Assembly (NCBI RefSeq): GCF_023100685.1
Contig: NZ_CP090064.1
Span: 992,001-1,056,000 of the forward strand
Source: Proteus vulgaris
Lineage (GTDB): Bacteria; Pseudomonadota; Gammaproteobacteria; Enterobacterales; Enterobacteriaceae
DNA: 64,000 nt
Direction: 5' to 3'
Part shown: one piece after another, positions 47,262 to 58,165 of the stretch
Layout: every line of letters begins with the position of its first letter
Numbering within the stretch: the first letter of the stretch is position 1
Translations under genes and position numbers: made by a program
Notes under the pieces: model-generated
Seen by the model: the letters and a program-made list of their open reading frames with translations, nothing else
The model's database searches: none
What the model was told of the DNA's origin: nothing

Positions 47262-47792
47262 ATGGAGATAGTGCATTTTATGGAAAGTACAATTTACCTT
47301 ATCGGACCTCGAGGTGCAGGGAAAACAACAGTAGGTAAAGCACTTTCTCTCTCTTTAAATTATAGATTTATTGATACGGATTATTGGATAACCCAAAAAT
47401 ATCAACAAACTATATCTTCTATGGTGGAAGATAAGGGTTGGGATTTCTTTCGTCAAATTGAGTCAGACGCTCTTGTTCAAGTAAGCCAACCTAACCAAGT
47501 TATTTCAACTGGTGGGGGGATGGTTTTAGCAGATAAAAATCGTGCTTATATGAAAACCTCAGGTGTTACAATTTATTTACAGGCCTCGCTTGAGACATTA
47601 GTTGAACGTTTATCCCAAGATCCGAATGAAGCACAAAGACCTAGTTTGACAGGAAAAACCTTAGTTTCAGAAATGCATGATGTTTTAATTAAGCGTGAAC
47701 CTTTATACATGCAATGCGCAGATATTATTGTTGATGCTGGATTATCTATTAATGAAATTATTGCAGTAATTCTCGCAAAACTTGCCAAATAA
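47262..47792 (+). CDS. aroL: Shikimate kinase II
   Basis: ATP-dependent kinase of the shikimate pathway to aromatic amino acids. The P-loop GPRGAGKTTVG and the DTDYWI, RQIESDAL and STGGGMVL motifs identify the AroL/AroK family; the presence of TyrR boxes favours AroL. ATG 47262 has a GGGG ribosome-binding site and gives 176 residues; the second ATG at 47280 (MESTIYLIGPRG) aligns better with E. coli AroL, so the true start is uncertain. All P-loop residues are intact. Confidence 0.9.
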   Translation: MEIVHFMESTIYLIGPRGAGKTTVGKALSLSLNYRFIDTDYWITQKYQQTISSMVEDKGWDFFRQIESDALVQVSQPNQVISTGGGMVLADKNRAYMKTSGVTIYLQASLETLVERLSQDPNEAQRPSLTGKTLVSEMHDVLIKREPLYMQCADIIVDAGLSINEIIAVILAKLAK

Positions 47793-47889
47793 TTAGGAAG
47801 TCGTCTGATATAAAGGACAAAACAGAGGCCATCTATTTTATTTTCATCACATCCTATTTATAGTAAGGCTAATTATAGCAAAATGAGAT

Positions 47890-50055
47890 ATGGATATGAT
47901 GTTAATAGCGTTTTTTAAAACACTATTTAAATTCTTATTTAGAATAAGAATTGAAGGACTTGTTAATCAGTTTTCCCAATATGAAAAATGTATAATTACA
48001 CCAAATCATACTTCTTTTATTGATGGTATATTATTACGTTTATTCCTACCTATTAATCCTGTGTTTGCTGTTTATACCTCTGTGGCTTCTGCAAAAACGA
48101 CAAGATGGTTAGGTCGTTATGCTGATATTGTGCCTTTAGATCCCGCAAACCCAATGGCGGTGCGTCAATTAGTAAAAGAAGTCGATAAAGGTCGTCCTGT
48201 GGTGATTTTTCCAGAAGGAAGGATCACAGTAACGAATGGATTAATGAAGATTTATGAAGGGGCTGCTTTTATTGCTGCTAAATCAGGCGCTAAAGTTGTT
48301 CCTGTTAGGATTGAAGGTGCTGAATTTAGCTACTTTTCACGAGTACGCAAAAGTCTGCGTGTGAAATCTCATTTCTTTCCTAAAATCACAATCAAGGTAC
48401 TTCCAGCCGTTGATTTACCGATGCCAAAAGCAGAAAAATCAGCTGAGCGTCGTCGATTAGCTGGGGAAGCAATGCGTGATATCATGATGAATGCCATCAT
48501 GGATACACGCCCTAAAATTACACTGTATGAGGCATTTTTACAGGCTATGTCTCAATATGGTCGATTTAGCCCGTTAATTTCAGATATCAATCTAAAAGAA
48601 GATTCTTACCAAGGATTGCTGAAAAAAACATTAGGGATCAGCCGACTAATTGAACGCTACACAGAGCCTAATGAACGCATTGGCTTGTTACTTCCAAATA
48701 CAACAGTAACAGCAGCTGCATTATTAGGTGCAACAATGCGTCAACGTGTTGTTGCTATGCTTAACTACACTGCGGGTAGCTTAGGTGTACAAAATGCGAT
48801 GAAAGCAGCTTCAATCAAAACCATTTTTACATCACGCCAATTTTTAGAAAAAGGGAATTTATTACATATTCCTGAACAAACCCCAGAAGCGAATTGGATT
48901 TACCTTGAAGATCTCAAAGATAGTGTGACGAGTGAAGATAAGCGTTGGGTCCTCAAACACCTTATTACGCCACATAAAGCGATGTTACCGCAAAAATCGA
49001 CTGATGCTGCGGTTATTCTATTTACGTCAGGATCTGAAGGTACACCGAAAGGTGTTGTTCATAGTCATTCGAGTTTACTGGCTAACGTAGATCAAATTCG
49101 TGCTATTGCTGACTTTTCACCTAAAGATAAATTTATGTCAGCATTACCGTTATTCCATGCATTCGGCCTAACTGCTTGTCTATTAACGCCGATTTGCTTG
49201 GGTGCTCGTGTTTTTCTTTATCCAAGTCCATTACACTATCGTGTTGTGCCTGAATTAGTGTATGACCAAAATTGTACGGTGTTATTTGGTACATCAACCT
49301 TTCTAGGTAATTACGGAAAGTTTGCTCATCCTTACGATTTTGCCAGGGTTAGGTATGTGGTTGCTGGTGCTGAAAAACTATCAGAATCAACCCGTATTTT
49401 ATGGCAAGAAAAGTTCGGTATCCGCATATTAGAAGGTTATGGTGTTACCGAGTGTGCGCCTGTTGTGTCAATTAACGTACCTATGAGCGCTAAAACACAT
49501 ACAGTAGGTCGTTTATTACCGGGTATGGAAGGCCGACTTATCCCAATGAATGGGATCGCGGAAGGGGGACGATTACAATTACGTGGCCCGAATGTAATGA
49601 TGGGGTATCTACGTGTTGAATCACCAGAAAAACTAGAAATCCCTGTAGCTACAAATGCGGACGGTATTGACGAAGAAGGTTGGTACGATACTGGTGATAT
49701 TGTTGCTATCGATAGTGAAGGCTTTTGCACTATTAAAGGACGGGTAAAACGTTTTGCTAAAATTGCTGGCGAGATGGTCTCTCTTGAAGGTGTCGAGCAG
49801 CTTGCACGTAAAGCATCCACTGGCGAGCATGCTGTTGTGACAATCAGTGATAAACGTAGAGGTGAATCATTGGTACTATTTACAACCGATAAGCAATTGG
49901 ATCGTAGCGCGTTATCAACATTGGCTAAAGCTGAAGGTGTTGCTGAAATAGCCGTACCGAAGGATATTCGTTTTATCAAAGAAATTCCTGTTCTTGGGAG
50001 TGGGAAAACGGATTTTGTCTCATTGAAAAAACTAGCTGAACAGGAAAATAACTAA
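47890..50055 (+). CDS. aas: Bifunctional acyl-ACP synthetase/2-acylglycerophosphoethanolamine acyltransferase
   Basis: Inner-membrane enzyme re-acylating lysophosphatidylethanolamine generated during lipoprotein maturation. The 721-residue protein has an N-terminal PlsC-type acyltransferase domain ([11 protein letters not shown] near 40, IFPEGRIT near 115) and a C-terminal AMP-binding acyl-ACP synthetase domain ([37 protein letters not shown]). Length fits E. coli Aas (719). Its stop overlaps the lplT ATG by one base (TAATG), so the two are coupled; LplT supplies the lysolipid. Confidence 0.95.
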   Translation: MDMMLIAFFKTLFKFLFRIRIEGLVNQFSQYEKCIITPNHTSFIDGILLRLFLPINPVFAVYTSVASAKTTRWLGRYADIVPLDPANPMAVRQLVKEVDKGRPVVIFPEGRITVTNGLMKIYEGAAFIAAKSGAKVVPVRIEGAEFSYFSRVRKSLRVKSHFFPKITIKVLPAVDLPMPKAEKSAERRRLAGEAMRDIMMNAIMDTRPKITLYEAFLQAMSQYGRFSPLISDINLKEDSYQGLLKKTLGISRLIERYTEPNERIGLLLPNTTVTAAALLGATMRQRVVAMLNYTAGSLGVQNAMKAASIKTIFTSRQFLEKGNLLHIPEQTPEANWIYLEDLKDSVTSEDKRWVLKHLITPHKAMLPQKSTDAAVILFTSGSEGTPKGVVHSHSSLLANVDQIRAIADFSPKDKFMSALPLFHAFGLTACLLTPICLGARVFLYPSPLHYRVVPELVYDQNCTVLFGTSTFLGNYGKFAHPYDFARVRYVVAGAEKLSESTRILWQEKFGIRILEGYGVTECAPVVSINVPMSAKTHTVGRLLPGMEGRLIPMNGIAEGGRLQLRGPNVMMGYLRVESPEKLEIPVATNADGIDEEGWYDTGDIVAIDSEGFCTIKGRVKRFAKIAGEMVSLEGVEQLARKASTGEHAVVTISDKRRGESLVLFTTDKQLDRSALSTLAKAEGVAEIAVPKDIRFIKEIPVLGSGKTDFVSLKKLAEQENN

Positions 50056-51254
50056 TGTCAGAGAATATTAGCCAGCCTCCATTAATGAGTCGGGGAATGA
50101 AAGCAGTATTGTTATCGCAATTTCTTTCTGCTTTTGCTGATAACGCACTACTTTTTGCCATTTTAGCTCAGTTTAAATCAGCTCTTTACCCTGAATGGAG
50201 CCAACCTGTTTTACAAATGGTCTTTGTGCTGGCTTTTATTCTCTTAGCACCTTTTGTTGGGCAAGTTGCTGATCGTAACCCTAAAGGTAGGGTTATGCTC
50301 AGTGGTAATATCTTAAAATTCGTGGGTGCTTTTCTCATTTGTGTTGGCTCTGATCCCTTCTTAGGTTACGCCTTAGTTGGGATTGGTGCTGCAGTTTATT
50401 CACCAGCCAAATATGGTATTTTAGGAGAATTAACTGATGGTGAACGCTTAGTAAAAGCAAATGGTTTAATGGAAGCATCAACCATAGCGGCTATTTTATT
50501 AGGTTCAGTAATTGGTGGTTTACTCTCTGATTGGAGTATTGTTTTTGCATTAGGTGTCTGTGCTGCAATGTACGCTTTGGCAGTTTTTGTTAACTTTGGC
50601 ATACCTAAATTATCTGCTGCTCAAATAGGTCGGGGTTGGAACATAAAAAAAATGTTCGCTCAATTTATCGAGGCAACACGTACTTTATGGGCAGATAAGG
50701 AAAGTCGCTTTTCTTTAGTAGGAACAAGTATGTTTTGGGGCGCTGGGGTAACTTTGCGTTTTCTGCTTGTTCAATGGGTGCCTATTGCATTGGGCATGAC
50801 TGACAACACCACTCCAACGATATTAAATGCAATGGTGGCTATTGGCATTGTTGTAGGGGCTGGATTAGCCGCTAAATTTGTGACACTGAAAACAGTACGT
50901 CGCTGTATGCCAGCGGGCATTTTAATTGGTCTTGGGGTAGTTTATTTTTCACTGCAAACCTCAATTATTCCATCCTATTTAATTCTTATCGTTATTGGTG
51001 TTTTTGGTGGCTTCTTTGTGGTGCCATTAAATGCGCTATTACAAGATAAAGGCAAACACAGTGTGGGAGCTGGTAATGCTATCGCAGTACAAAACTTAGG
51101 TGAAAATACAGCGATGCTATTAATGTTAGGCTTGTTCTCACTAGTCACTAGTATTGGTATTTCTGTTGTTGCCATCGGAATTGGTTTTGGTGCCATCTTT
51201 GCACTCGCAATTGGTGGTCTATGGTTATGGGATTGCACCAGAAAGAAATCTTAA
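50055..51254 (+). CDS. lplT: Lysophospholipid transporter LplT
   Basis: Major-facilitator protein of 399 residues with about twelve membrane helices that flips lysophospholipid across the inner membrane for Aas. Conserved: [21 protein letters not shown] at the N-terminus, [26 protein letters not shown] in helix 4-5, [16 protein letters not shown]. Length is close to E. coli LplT (397). ATG overlaps the aas stop. Third-party fusion as in some bacteria is not seen here; the two remain separate ORFs. Confidence 0.93.
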   Translation: MSENISQPPLMSRGMKAVLLSQFLSAFADNALLFAILAQFKSALYPEWSQPVLQMVFVLAFILLAPFVGQVADRNPKGRVMLSGNILKFVGAFLICVGSDPFLGYALVGIGAAVYSPAKYGILGELTDGERLVKANGLMEASTIAAILLGSVIGGLLSDWSIVFALGVCAAMYALAVFVNFGIPKLSAAQIGRGWNIKKMFAQFIEATRTLWADKESRFSLVGTSMFWGAGVTLRFLLVQWVPIALGMTDNTTPTILNAMVAIGIVVGAGLAAKFVTLKTVRRCMPAGILIGLGVVYFSLQTSIIPSYLILIVIGVFGGFFVVPLNALLQDKGKHSVGAGNAIAVQNLGENTAMLLMLGLFSLVTSIGISVVAIGIGFGAIFALAIGGLWLWDCTRKKS

Positions 51255-51290
51255 ACAGTAAAGTTTAGAATAGAGGTTAGATGAACCTTA

Positions 51291-51797
51291 ATGATAAATT
51301 ACGATGAAATGACTCGCCTAAGTATTGAGGTGGGTAAAGCGTTAATTGAAAAGAAGAGCACAATAACAACGGCAGAGTCTTGCACTGGTGGATGGATTGC
51401 AAAAATCATCACGGATATTGCAGGAAGTTCTGATTATTATCATCGTGGCTTTGTGACCTACAGTAACGAAGCAAAGCATGAAATGATAGGCGTTGATGAA
51501 CAAACCTTGATTAAATACGGCGCTGTTAGCGAAGAAGTTGTTCTTCAAATGGCGAAAGGCGCACTTAGCGCTGCAAATACAGATTTTGCTATTTCAGTTA
51601 GCGGTATTGCTGGCCCTGGTGGAGGCAGTAAAGAAAAACCAGTGGGGTTAGTTTGGTTTGGCTTTGCTGTTAAAACAACAACAGGTGTTCAGGTAACAGC
51701 AAAACACTGTATATTCAGTGGTTCACGAGAGCAAGTAAGAGCGGAATCTGTTATTTTTTCTTTAAAATCAATACTTAGAGAAATTATAAATAATTAA
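51291..51797 (+). CDS. pncC: Nicotinamide-nucleotide amidohydrolase PncC
   Basis: Recycles NMN to NaMN in the pyridine nucleotide cycle (CinA-C domain alone, E. coli YgaD). The 168-residue protein has TTAESCTGGWIAKIITDIAGSS with the catalytic Ser/Thr region, FVTYSNEAKHEMIGV, and SGIAGPGGGSKEKPVGLVWFG. It precedes recA as in E. coli and is about the same length (165). Confidence 0.93.
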   Translation: MINYDEMTRLSIEVGKALIEKKSTITTAESCTGGWIAKIITDIAGSSDYYHRGFVTYSNEAKHEMIGVDEQTLIKYGAVSEEVVLQMAKGALSAANTDFAISVSGIAGPGGGSKEKPVGLVWFGFAVKTTTGVQVTAKHCIFSGSREQVRAESVIFSLKSILREIINN

Positions 51798-51798
51798 C

Positions 51799-51826
51799 TT
51801 GATACTGTATGATTATACAGTATAAT
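51799..51826 (+). promoter_or_regulatory. recA promoter with LexA box in the spacer
   Basis: TTGATA (51799-51804) and TATAAT (51821-51826) flank exactly the LexA box CTGTATGATTATACAG (51805-51820), which fits CTGT-N8-ACAG. Repression by LexA therefore occludes the promoter directly. Confidence 0.93.
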
Positions 51827-51904
51827 AAATTTCAACAAGCAAAATCATACACGTTTTAATGGTAGTGACCCATCCTTATGCTTCACTGCCCAGAGGGAGA
51901 TAAC

Positions 51905-52972
51905 ATGGCTATTGATGAAAACAAACAAAAAGCATTGGCCGCAGCACTTGGTCAAATTGAAAAGCAATTTGGTAAAGGGTCTATCATGCGTCTGGGCGAA
52001 GATCGTTCCATGAACGTTGAAACCATCTCTACAGGTTCTTTATCATTAGACGTTGCTTTAGGTGCTGGTGGTTTACCACGTGGTCGCATTGTTGAAATCT
52101 ATGGCCCAGAATCTTCAGGTAAAACAACTTTAACACTACAAGTTATCGCTTCAGCTCAACGTGAAGGTAAAATATGTGCGTTTATCGATGCTGAACACGC
52201 ATTAGATCCAATTTATGCAAAAAAATTAGGCGTAGATATTGATAATCTGCTGTGTTCTCAGCCTGATACCGGTGAGCAAGCCTTAGAAATTTGTGATGCA
52301 TTATCTCGCTCTGGTGCTGTTGATGTTATCGTTGTTGACTCCGTTGCTGCGTTAACGCCAAAAGCTGAAATTGAAGGTGAAATCGGTGATTCTCACGTTG
52401 GTCTTGCTGCTCGTATGATGAGCCAAGCTATGCGTAAATTAGCGGGTAACCTGAAAAACTCAAATACATTACTTATTTTCATCAACCAAATTCGTATGAA
52501 AATTGGTGTTATGTTTGGTAACCCAGAAACCACAACTGGTGGTAATGCGCTTAAGTTCTACGCATCTGTTCGTTTAGATATTCGTCGTATCGGTTCTGTT
52601 AAAACCGGTGATGAAGTTGTGGGTAGTGAAACACGCGTTAAAGTGGTGAAAAATAAAATTGCAGCACCATTTAAACAAGCTGAATTCCAAATTATGTATG
52701 GCGAAGGCATCAATACCTTTGGTGAACTGATTGATTTAGGTGTTAAACATAAATTGGTAGAGAAAGCGGGTGCATGGTACAGCTATAATGGTGAGAAGAT
52801 TGGTCAAGGTAAAGCCAATGCAACAACTTACCTAAAAGAGCATTCAGAAATGTACGATGATTTAAATACCAAACTACGTGAAATGTTATTAAACCACGCA
52901 GGTGAGTTTACAAGTGCAGCTGATTTCACGAATGAAGGTGATGCGGCCGATCTCGGAGAGGCGGAAGAATAA
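51905..52972 (+). CDS. recA: Recombinase RecA
   Basis: ATP-dependent strand-exchange protein and coprotease for LexA. The start is ATG 51905 ([15 protein letters not shown]) after GAGGGAGA; a short upstream in-frame extension at 51878 is not translated in the family. The 355-residue protein has the P-loop GPESSGKTT near 66-74, Walker [11 protein letters not shown], the L2 region and an acidic C-terminus ending in GEAEE. A LexA-controlled promoter precedes it and a terminator follows. The usual neighbour recX is absent downstream. Confidence 0.97.
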   Translation: MAIDENKQKALAAALGQIEKQFGKGSIMRLGEDRSMNVETISTGSLSLDVALGAGGLPRGRIVEIYGPESSGKTTLTLQVIASAQREGKICAFIDAEHALDPIYAKKLGVDIDNLLCSQPDTGEQALEICDALSRSGAVDVIVVDSVAALTPKAEIEGEIGDSHVGLAARMMSQAMRKLAGNLKNSNTLLIFINQIRMKIGVMFGNPETTTGGNALKFYASVRLDIRRIGSVKTGDEVVGSETRVKVVKNKIAAPFKQAEFQIMYGEGINTFGELIDLGVKHKLVEKAGAWYSYNGEKIGQGKANATTYLKEHSEMYDDLNTKLREMLLNHAGEFTSAADFTNEGDAADLGEAEE

Positions 52973-53876
52973 TCTCTCTTAGTTTGTGATAAAACCACTA
53001 ACTGATTCCATATTTAGACAATTTATTATCATTATAATGATAAATGGTTAGTCAATTAATGTGATTTAACTCACTTAAAAAAGGAAGCTCTAAAAAAGCT
53101 TCCTTTTTGTTGTATGCAGTATTATTTATCCAATTTAGGGTTTATATCGAGTTTATTCTATTTTCTATCCATCAAAATCAGCCTTTAACACTATTTTATT
53201 TGATATAACGATATTTTTTACTAACTATTTTTTATAGTTGTATGAAAGTTTATATAGTGAAGTTTTGATGATATATTCTCATAAATTACAAATCTAAATA
53301 AGAATCACTACTATCATCTGGTTGAACCAGATAGTAAATAATTGACATATAGTGATAAATACCTTCAAGATATTTGAATCTAATTTAGATAGTATTTTAG
53401 AGATTATTTAGTGATGAGATAGGTTTTATACTGAGAAACACTTTTATTTTAGCAAGTTATCGTGAGTTTATTATTTGTTTTAAGTGATAATGCTTATGTG
53501 TTTATTATTGATTGCTATAAGAAAAAGAAATTATTTAAGAAAAAAACACATATAGTATGTGATGAGATAAAAAACTAATAATAACAAATAGTTTTTAATA
53601 ATTACAAAATGAAAATACTTTAAACTACTTACATTTCTTAGAATAATCTCTCTTAAATAGAGAAAAGTCCCATTCTCAGATAACAATCCCACTTTCAGAA
53701 AAAAACTAGACGATTTACAATGTCAACACGAATAAGTTTATCGGGGGTTTTACTTCTGACAGAAGAAATTCTATCTTATCCCTACTTATGTATTCGTTGG
53801 CTAAGTAGAGGTAACAATAAACCTCCTCTAACTAGATTTCTAATTTCTGTTTTTCCAGCTTGATTTCGGGATAATT
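52973..53876. other. 904-bp gene-free gap between recA and alaS
   Basis: No ORF of useful length and no recX-like sequence is visible on either strand. It contains the recA terminator (53078-53108), a CRP-like half-conserved site (53060-53075, probably chance), and a 17-bp dyad ATCTGGTTGAACCAGAT at 53316-53332. The remaining sequence is extremely AT-rich. The alaS promoter must lie in its right part; I cannot pick it with confidence. Confidence 0.7.
53078..53108 (+). terminator. Terminator of recA
   Basis: AAAAAGGAAGCT (53078-53089) pairs perfectly with AGCTTCCTTTTT (53097-53108) with a 7-base loop and U-tail. Confidence 0.88.
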
Positions 53877-56504
53877 ATGAGCAAAAGCACCGCTGAGATC
53901 CGTCAGGCGTTTCTCGACTTTTTTCATACTAAAGGACATCAAATAGTACCTAGCAGTTCTTTGGTTCCAAATAACGATCCAACATTGCTGTTTACAAACG
54001 CAGGGATGAACCAATTCAAAGATGTATTTCTTGGATTGGACAATAGACCTTATTCCCGAGCGACAACTGCACAACGTTGTGTGCGTGCAGGTGGTAAACA
54101 TAACGATTTAGAAAATGTGGGTTATACTGCTCGTCACCATACTTTTTTTGAAATGCTAGGTAATTTCAGTTTTGGTGACTATTTCAAACATGACGCAATC
54201 AATTTTGCTTGGGAATTATTAACCAGCAAAGAGTGGTTTAACTTACCTAAAGAAAGACTTTGGGTAACGGTATATGCCACAGACGATGAAGCTTATGATA
54301 TTTGGAATAAAGAAATTGGTATTCCTGCCGAAAGAATAATCCGCATTGGTGATAATAAAGGCGCACCATTTGCATCAGATAACTTCTGGCAAATGGGTGA
54401 CACTGGCCCTTGTGGACCTTGTACCGAAATATTTTATGATCATGGTGACCACATTTGGGGCGGACCTCCAGGATCACCAGAAGAAGACGGCGATCGCTAT
54501 ATTGAGATCTGGAATATCGTTTTCATGCAATTTAATCGTCAGTCAGATGGCACTATGGATCCACTGCCGAAACCATCTGTTGATACGGGAATGGGGTTAG
54601 AGCGTATTACCGCTGTTTTACAACATGTAAACTCTAACTATGACATTGATTTATTCCGTTCTTTAATTAAATCTGTTGCACAAGTGACTAATGCAACGGA
54701 TTTAGAAAATAAATCATTACGCGTTATTGCCGATCATATTCGTTCTTGTTCATTCCTTATTTGCGATGGCGTTATCCCTTCTAATGAAGGCCGTGGCTAT
54801 GTTCTGCGTCGTATTATTCGTCGAGCAGTACGTCATGGTTATATGCTTGGTGCCAAAGATACCTTCTTCTATAAATTAGTCGCTCCATTAATTGAAGTGA
54901 TGGCAGAAGCGGGTGAAGAATTAAAACGCCAACAAGCTATCGTTGAAAAAGTATTAAAAACGGAAGAAGAGCAGTTTGCTCGTACATTAGAACGTGGTCT
55001 TCAACTATTAGATGAAGAGCTTGCTCAATTAAAAGATGACGTTCTTCCGGGTGAAACCGCTTTCCGCCTTTATGATACATATGGTTTCCCTCTTGATTTA
55101 ACTGCTGATGTTTGTCGCGAAAGAAATATCAAAGTTGATGAGAAAGGCTTTGAAGTCGCGATGGAAGAGCAACGTAAACGTGCTCGTGAATCCAGCGGTT
55201 TCGGTACTGACTATAATAGTCTTATTAAAGTTGATAGTCGCAGTGATTTCTCTGGTTATGATCATAATGAACAGCAGGGTACAATTACTGCCATTTTCCA
55301 TAACGGACAATCAGTCACTGAATTAAAAGCAGGCGAAGAAGGGATTATCTTCTTAAATAAAACGGCATTCTATGCCGAGTCTGGTGGACAGGTTGGCGAT
55401 AAAGGTGTTCTGATAGGCAAAGATAGTCAGTTTGAAGTCACAGATACGCAAAAATACGGTAAAGCGATTGGCCATATTGGTAAAGTTAACGTAGGGTCAT
55501 TTATTGTTAACCATAAAATCAATGCTAACATTGATATTGCTCGCCGTGATGCCATTCGCTTAAATCACTCTGCGACTCACTTATTACATGCTGCATTACG
55601 CCAAGTACTGGGTACGCATGTTACGCAAAAAGGTTCTTTGGTTAACGATAAATACCTGCGTTTTGACTTCTCTCATTTTGAAGCAGTTAAACCAGAACAA
55701 TTGCGCAAAATCGAAGACATTGTAAACGCACAAATCCGTCTTAACTCACCTGTTGTCACTGAGTTAATGGATCTTGAAGACGCTAAAGAGAAAGGTGCTA
55801 TGGCACTGTTTGGTGAGAAATACGATGAACGTGTTCGTGTTTTAACCATGGGTGATTTCTCTACTGAGCTTTGCGGTGGTACTCACGCTTCTAGAACGGG
55901 TGATATTGGTTTGTTCCGTATTATCAGTGAGTCAGGTACTGCTGCTGGTATTCGCCGTATTGAGGCAATTACAGGTATTACAGCAATTGAGAGTGTTCAT
56001 GAGCAATCAGACCTTATCTCTCTTGTTGCACAAGTTCTAAAAAGTGACGGTACAAACTTGGTTGAAAGAATTAAGACAGTCCAAGAAAAATACCGCTTAT
56101 TAGAAAAAGAACTCCAACAACTAAAAGATCAGCAAGCTGCCCAAGAAAGTTCTTCTTTGGGTGGACAAGCTAAAAACGTGAAAGGTATCAAACTTTTAGT
56201 TCGTGAGCTTAATGGTGTTGAGCCAAAAATGTTAAGAACGATGGTTGACGATTTAAAAAATCAATTGGGTTCAGCAATTATTGTGCTTTCTACTATTTCT
56301 GATGGTAAAGTGAGCTTAATTGTTGGGGTCACTAAAGATTTGACTGCTAAAGTTAAAGCAGGTGAGTTAATTAGTTTTGTAGCACAGCAAATCGGCGGTA
56401 AAGGTGGCGGTCGCCCTGATATGGCTCAAGCTGGTGGTACTGATATTGATGCTTTACCTGTGGCTTTGGCAAGTGTTGACGAGTGGGTTGAATCGCATCT
56501 GTAA
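53877..56504 (+). CDS. alaS: Alanine-tRNA ligase
   Basis: Class II synthetase charging tRNA-Ala, with editing of mischarged Ser/Gly. The 875-residue protein (E. coli 876) has the class II motifs ([54 protein letters not shown]), the editing-domain Zn site (HSATHLLH and [13 protein letters not shown] near 564-570 and 666-676), coiled region and C-Ala domain ([15 protein letters not shown]). Directly upstream of csrA, conserved order recA-(recX)-alaS-csrA. Confidence 0.97.
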   Translation: MSKSTAEIRQAFLDFFHTKGHQIVPSSSLVPNNDPTLLFTNAGMNQFKDVFLGLDNRPYSRATTAQRCVRAGGKHNDLENVGYTARHHTFFEMLGNFSFGDYFKHDAINFAWELLTSKEWFNLPKERLWVTVYATDDEAYDIWNKEIGIPAERIIRIGDNKGAPFASDNFWQMGDTGPCGPCTEIFYDHGDHIWGGPPGSPEEDGDRYIEIWNIVFMQFNRQSDGTMDPLPKPSVDTGMGLERITAVLQHVNSNYDIDLFRSLIKSVAQVTNATDLENKSLRVIADHIRSCSFLICDGVIPSNEGRGYVLRRIIRRAVRHGYMLGAKDTFFYKLVAPLIEVMAEAGEELKRQQAIVEKVLKTEEEQFARTLERGLQLLDEELAQLKDDVLPGETAFRLYDTYGFPLDLTADVCRERNIKVDEKGFEVAMEEQRKRARESSGFGTDYNSLIKVDSRSDFSGYDHNEQQGTITAIFHNGQSVTELKAGEEGIIFLNKTAFYAESGGQVGDKGVLIGKDSQFEVTDTQKYGKAIGHIGKVNVGSFIVNHKINANIDIARRDAIRLNHSATHLLHAALRQVLGTHVTQKGSLVNDKYLRFDFSHFEAVKPEQLRKIEDIVNAQIRLNSPVVTELMDLEDAKEKGAMALFGEKYDERVRVLTMGDFSTELCGGTHASRTGDIGLFRIISESGTAAGIRRIEAITGITAIESVHEQSDLISLVAQVLKSDGTNLVERIKTVQEKYRLLEKELQQLKDQQAAQESSSLGGQAKNVKGIKLLVRELNGVEPKMLRTMVDDLKNQLGSAIIVLSTISDGKVSLIVGVTKDLTAKVKAGELISFVAQQIGGKGGGRPDMAQAGGTDIDALPVALASVDEWVESHL

Positions 56505-56522
56505 GCGATAATAACCTGAAAA

Positions 56523-56557
56523 AAGGCGTTATTCCTTATTTATAGGGATAACGCCTT
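56523..56557 (+). terminator. Terminator of alaS
   Basis: AAGGCGTTAT (56523-56532) pairs with ATAACGCCTT (56548-56557), with additional inner TCC/GGG pairs. No strong T-run follows, so it may be partial. Confidence 0.6.
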
Positions 56558-56724
56558 ATAGAGATATTGATGATCCGTTAAATAATCAGTCACTAAATTT
56601 ATATTTTGTTATGAAGTATGAGTTACTTGTGATAAATAATGATTATACGAATTGACAATGTATGATGGATAATGGCCGGGAAATTCTAGAGACCCGACTC
56701 TTGTAAATTTTCAAGGAGCAAAGA

Positions 56725-56913
56725 ATGCTTATTCTAACTCGTCGAGTTGGTGAAACGCTTATGATAGGCGATGATGTAACCGTAACCGTTTTAGGGGTTA
56801 AAGGTAATCAGGTACGGATTGGCGTAAATGCACCCAAAGAAGTATCTGTCCATCGTGAAGAGATCTATCAACGAATTCAGGCCGAGAAAACTCAGCCTAC
56901 CGATAACTACTAA
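56725..56913 (+). CDS. csrA: Carbon storage regulator CsrA (RsmA)
   Basis: RNA-binding translational regulator of 62 residues, almost the same as E. coli CsrA (61) through [52 protein letters not shown]. It binds GGA motifs in mRNA leaders and controls carbon flow, motility and swarming. GGA motifs occur in its own leader (for example AAGGAG in the ribosome-binding site), compatible with autoregulation as in E. coli. A terminator follows about 40 bp downstream. Confidence 0.97.
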
Positions 56914-56950
56914 ACAAATTCCCATTTTTAGTTAGTTACAATTCATTCGT

Positions 56951-56985
56951 AAGCGTCCACACTTTTGCCGGGTCTGGGCGCTTTT
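56951..56985 (+). terminator. Terminator of csrA
   Basis: AAGCGTCCA and TGGGCGCTT enclose a GC-rich loop; the stem is followed by TTTTCTCTTTC. The rest of 56914-57378, apart from the tRNA promoter at 57294-57321, holds nothing I can identify; a minus-strand open frame there looks like a chance ORF. Confidence 0.65.
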
Positions 56986-57293
56986 CTCTTTCTAAGACTT
57001 TTTATTCCCTTTTTGGTTCCTATCTTCACTCTCCTTGAGTTGCATTTATTATTACACTATCCGTTTATTCTGATTGACAGAATTGAAACTCTTTTTACCT
57101 CTAATCATTCGCTTCACAATTATTTGTTTTGAGAATAAATATATTTGTTATGAGAATAAAATACTTGAATGATTTTTCATCAGAGATATCATTGTGTTTA
57201 GGACTTTTTTAGCCAATCTTGCTGATAAACGCATCAGTTTGTTTGTGAAGTGTTCAAACAAACGTATATTCGTAAAAAGTTGAGAAAAATTGT

Positions 57294-57321
57294 TTGACTT
57301 CTTAGGCTGAGAAAGTAATAT
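57294..57321 (+). promoter_or_regulatory. Promoter of the tRNA-Ser/tRNA-Arg array
   Basis: TTGACT (57294-57299), 16 bp, TAATAT (57316-57321), followed by a GC-rich discriminator (GTGCGCC) of the kind found at stringently controlled stable-RNA promoters. Confidence 0.75.
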
Positions 57322-57378
57322 GTGCGCCACACAGAGACGAGATGTTCAGTAAGAACTTCTTCGAGTGGTTCTAAATAT

Positions 57379-57471
57379 GGTGAGATGGCCGAGAGGCTGA
57401 AGGCGCTCCCCTGCTAAGGGAGTATGCGGTCAAAAGCTGCATCGAGGGTTCGAATCCCTCTCTCACCGCCA
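57379..57471 (+). tRNA. serV: tRNA-Ser (GCT)
   Basis: A 93-nt tRNA with a long variable arm, as expected for serine, anticodon GCT in CCCTGCTAAGGG, T-loop GTTCGAATC and encoded CCA (57469-57471). First gene of the array; position after csrA as in E. coli serV. Confidence 0.95.
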
Positions 57472-57479
57472 TTTAGATT

Positions 57480-57556
57480 GCATCCTTAGCTCAGCTGGAT
57501 AGAGTACTCGGCTACGAACCGAGCGGTCGGAGGTTCGAATCCTCCAGGATGCACCA
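57480..57556 (+). tRNA. argV: tRNA-Arg (ACG), copy 1
   Basis: A 77-nt tRNA with anticodon ACG (CTACGAACC), GTTCGAATC T-loop and encoded CCA. It follows tRNA-Ser by 8 bp. The array corresponds to E. coli argVYZQ. Confidence 0.95.
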
Positions 57557-57644
57557 ATTCCAACCCCATGATTAATGTATGGGGTTTTTATTTTGGTGCA
57601 AATGGTGAATAATTTGCATTAAAAGAGTAAAGTATAAAAACGGC

Positions 57645-57721
57645 GCATCCTTAGCTCAGCTGGATAGAGTACTCGGCTACGAACCGAGCGGTCGGAGGTT
57701 CGAATCCTCCAGGATGCACCA
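57645..57721 (+). tRNA. argY: tRNA-Arg (ACG), copy 2
   Basis: Identical over its 77 nt to copy 1, anticodon ACG, encoded CCA. An 88-bp AT-rich spacer separates it from copy 1; the spacers differ from each other, so the repeats are maintained as genes by gene conversion or selection. Confidence 0.95.
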
Positions 57722-57776
57722 TCTCATTACTCATTATGCCAATTGCAATATGAGCAGCTAGAAAGATTACTACGAC

Positions 57777-57853
57777 GCATCCTTAGCTCAGCTGGATAGA
57801 GTACTCGGCTACGAACCGAGCGGTCGGAGGTTCGAATCCTCCAGGATGCACCA
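57777..57853 (+). tRNA. argZ: tRNA-Arg (ACG), copy 3
   Basis: Third identical 77-nt copy, encoded CCA. Confidence 0.95.
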
Positions 57854-57904
57854 TCTTTTATCAGATATTGTAGTAAATCATTTCTAGAATAATTCGTTAG
57901 ACCT

Positions 57905-57981
57905 GCATCCTTAGCTCAGCTGGATAGAGTACTCGGCTACGAACCGAGCGGTCGGAGGTTCGAATCCTCCAGGATGCACCA
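57905..57981 (+). tRNA. argQ: tRNA-Arg (ACG), copy 4
   Basis: Fourth identical 77-nt copy, directly followed by a strong terminator at 57988-58012. Confidence 0.95.
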
Positions 57982-57987
57982 TCTTTT

Positions 57988-58012
57988 AAGCCTCGCAATA
58001 GCGAGGCTTTTT
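57988..58012 (+). terminator. Terminator of the tRNA array
   Basis: AAGCCTCGC (57988-57996), loop AATA, GCGAGGCTT (58001-58009) and a T-run. Confidence 0.9.
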
Positions 58013-58165
58013 GCTTTCTATAATTCGCTTATTTCTTATGATGTTAATCTTTTGTTTAGCATCAACTAACAATGCTAACATCATCTAATCAGCGACAATT
58101 TAGTGACTTTACGATAAAGTAACTCCTATCTATTTACTTACATTAATCAACGCGGGAGGTCACCT

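Noticed and set aside
47793..47889. Possibility of OmrA/OmrB-type small RNAs near aas, as in E. coli.
   Set aside because: The spacer lacks the conserved Omr 5' block and any terminator hairpin.
49437..49979. A 180-codon minus-strand open frame inside aas.
   Set aside because: Antisense shadow of the acyl-ACP synthetase domain with no recognisable motif or ribosome-binding site.
53060..53075. CRP-like site TGTGA-N6-TCACT downstream of recA.
   Set aside because: It lies just after recA and before its terminator, with no gene start within 800 bp; probably chance in AT-rich DNA.
57148..57330. A 60-codon minus-strand frame between csrA and tRNA-Ser.
   Set aside because: It overlaps the tRNA promoter and has no recognisable sequence; the region is very AT-rich.
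57480..57981. Regularly spaced identical repeats that could be mistaken for a CRISPR array.
   Set aside because: Each repeat is a complete 77-nt tRNA-Arg, and spacers are of unequal length.
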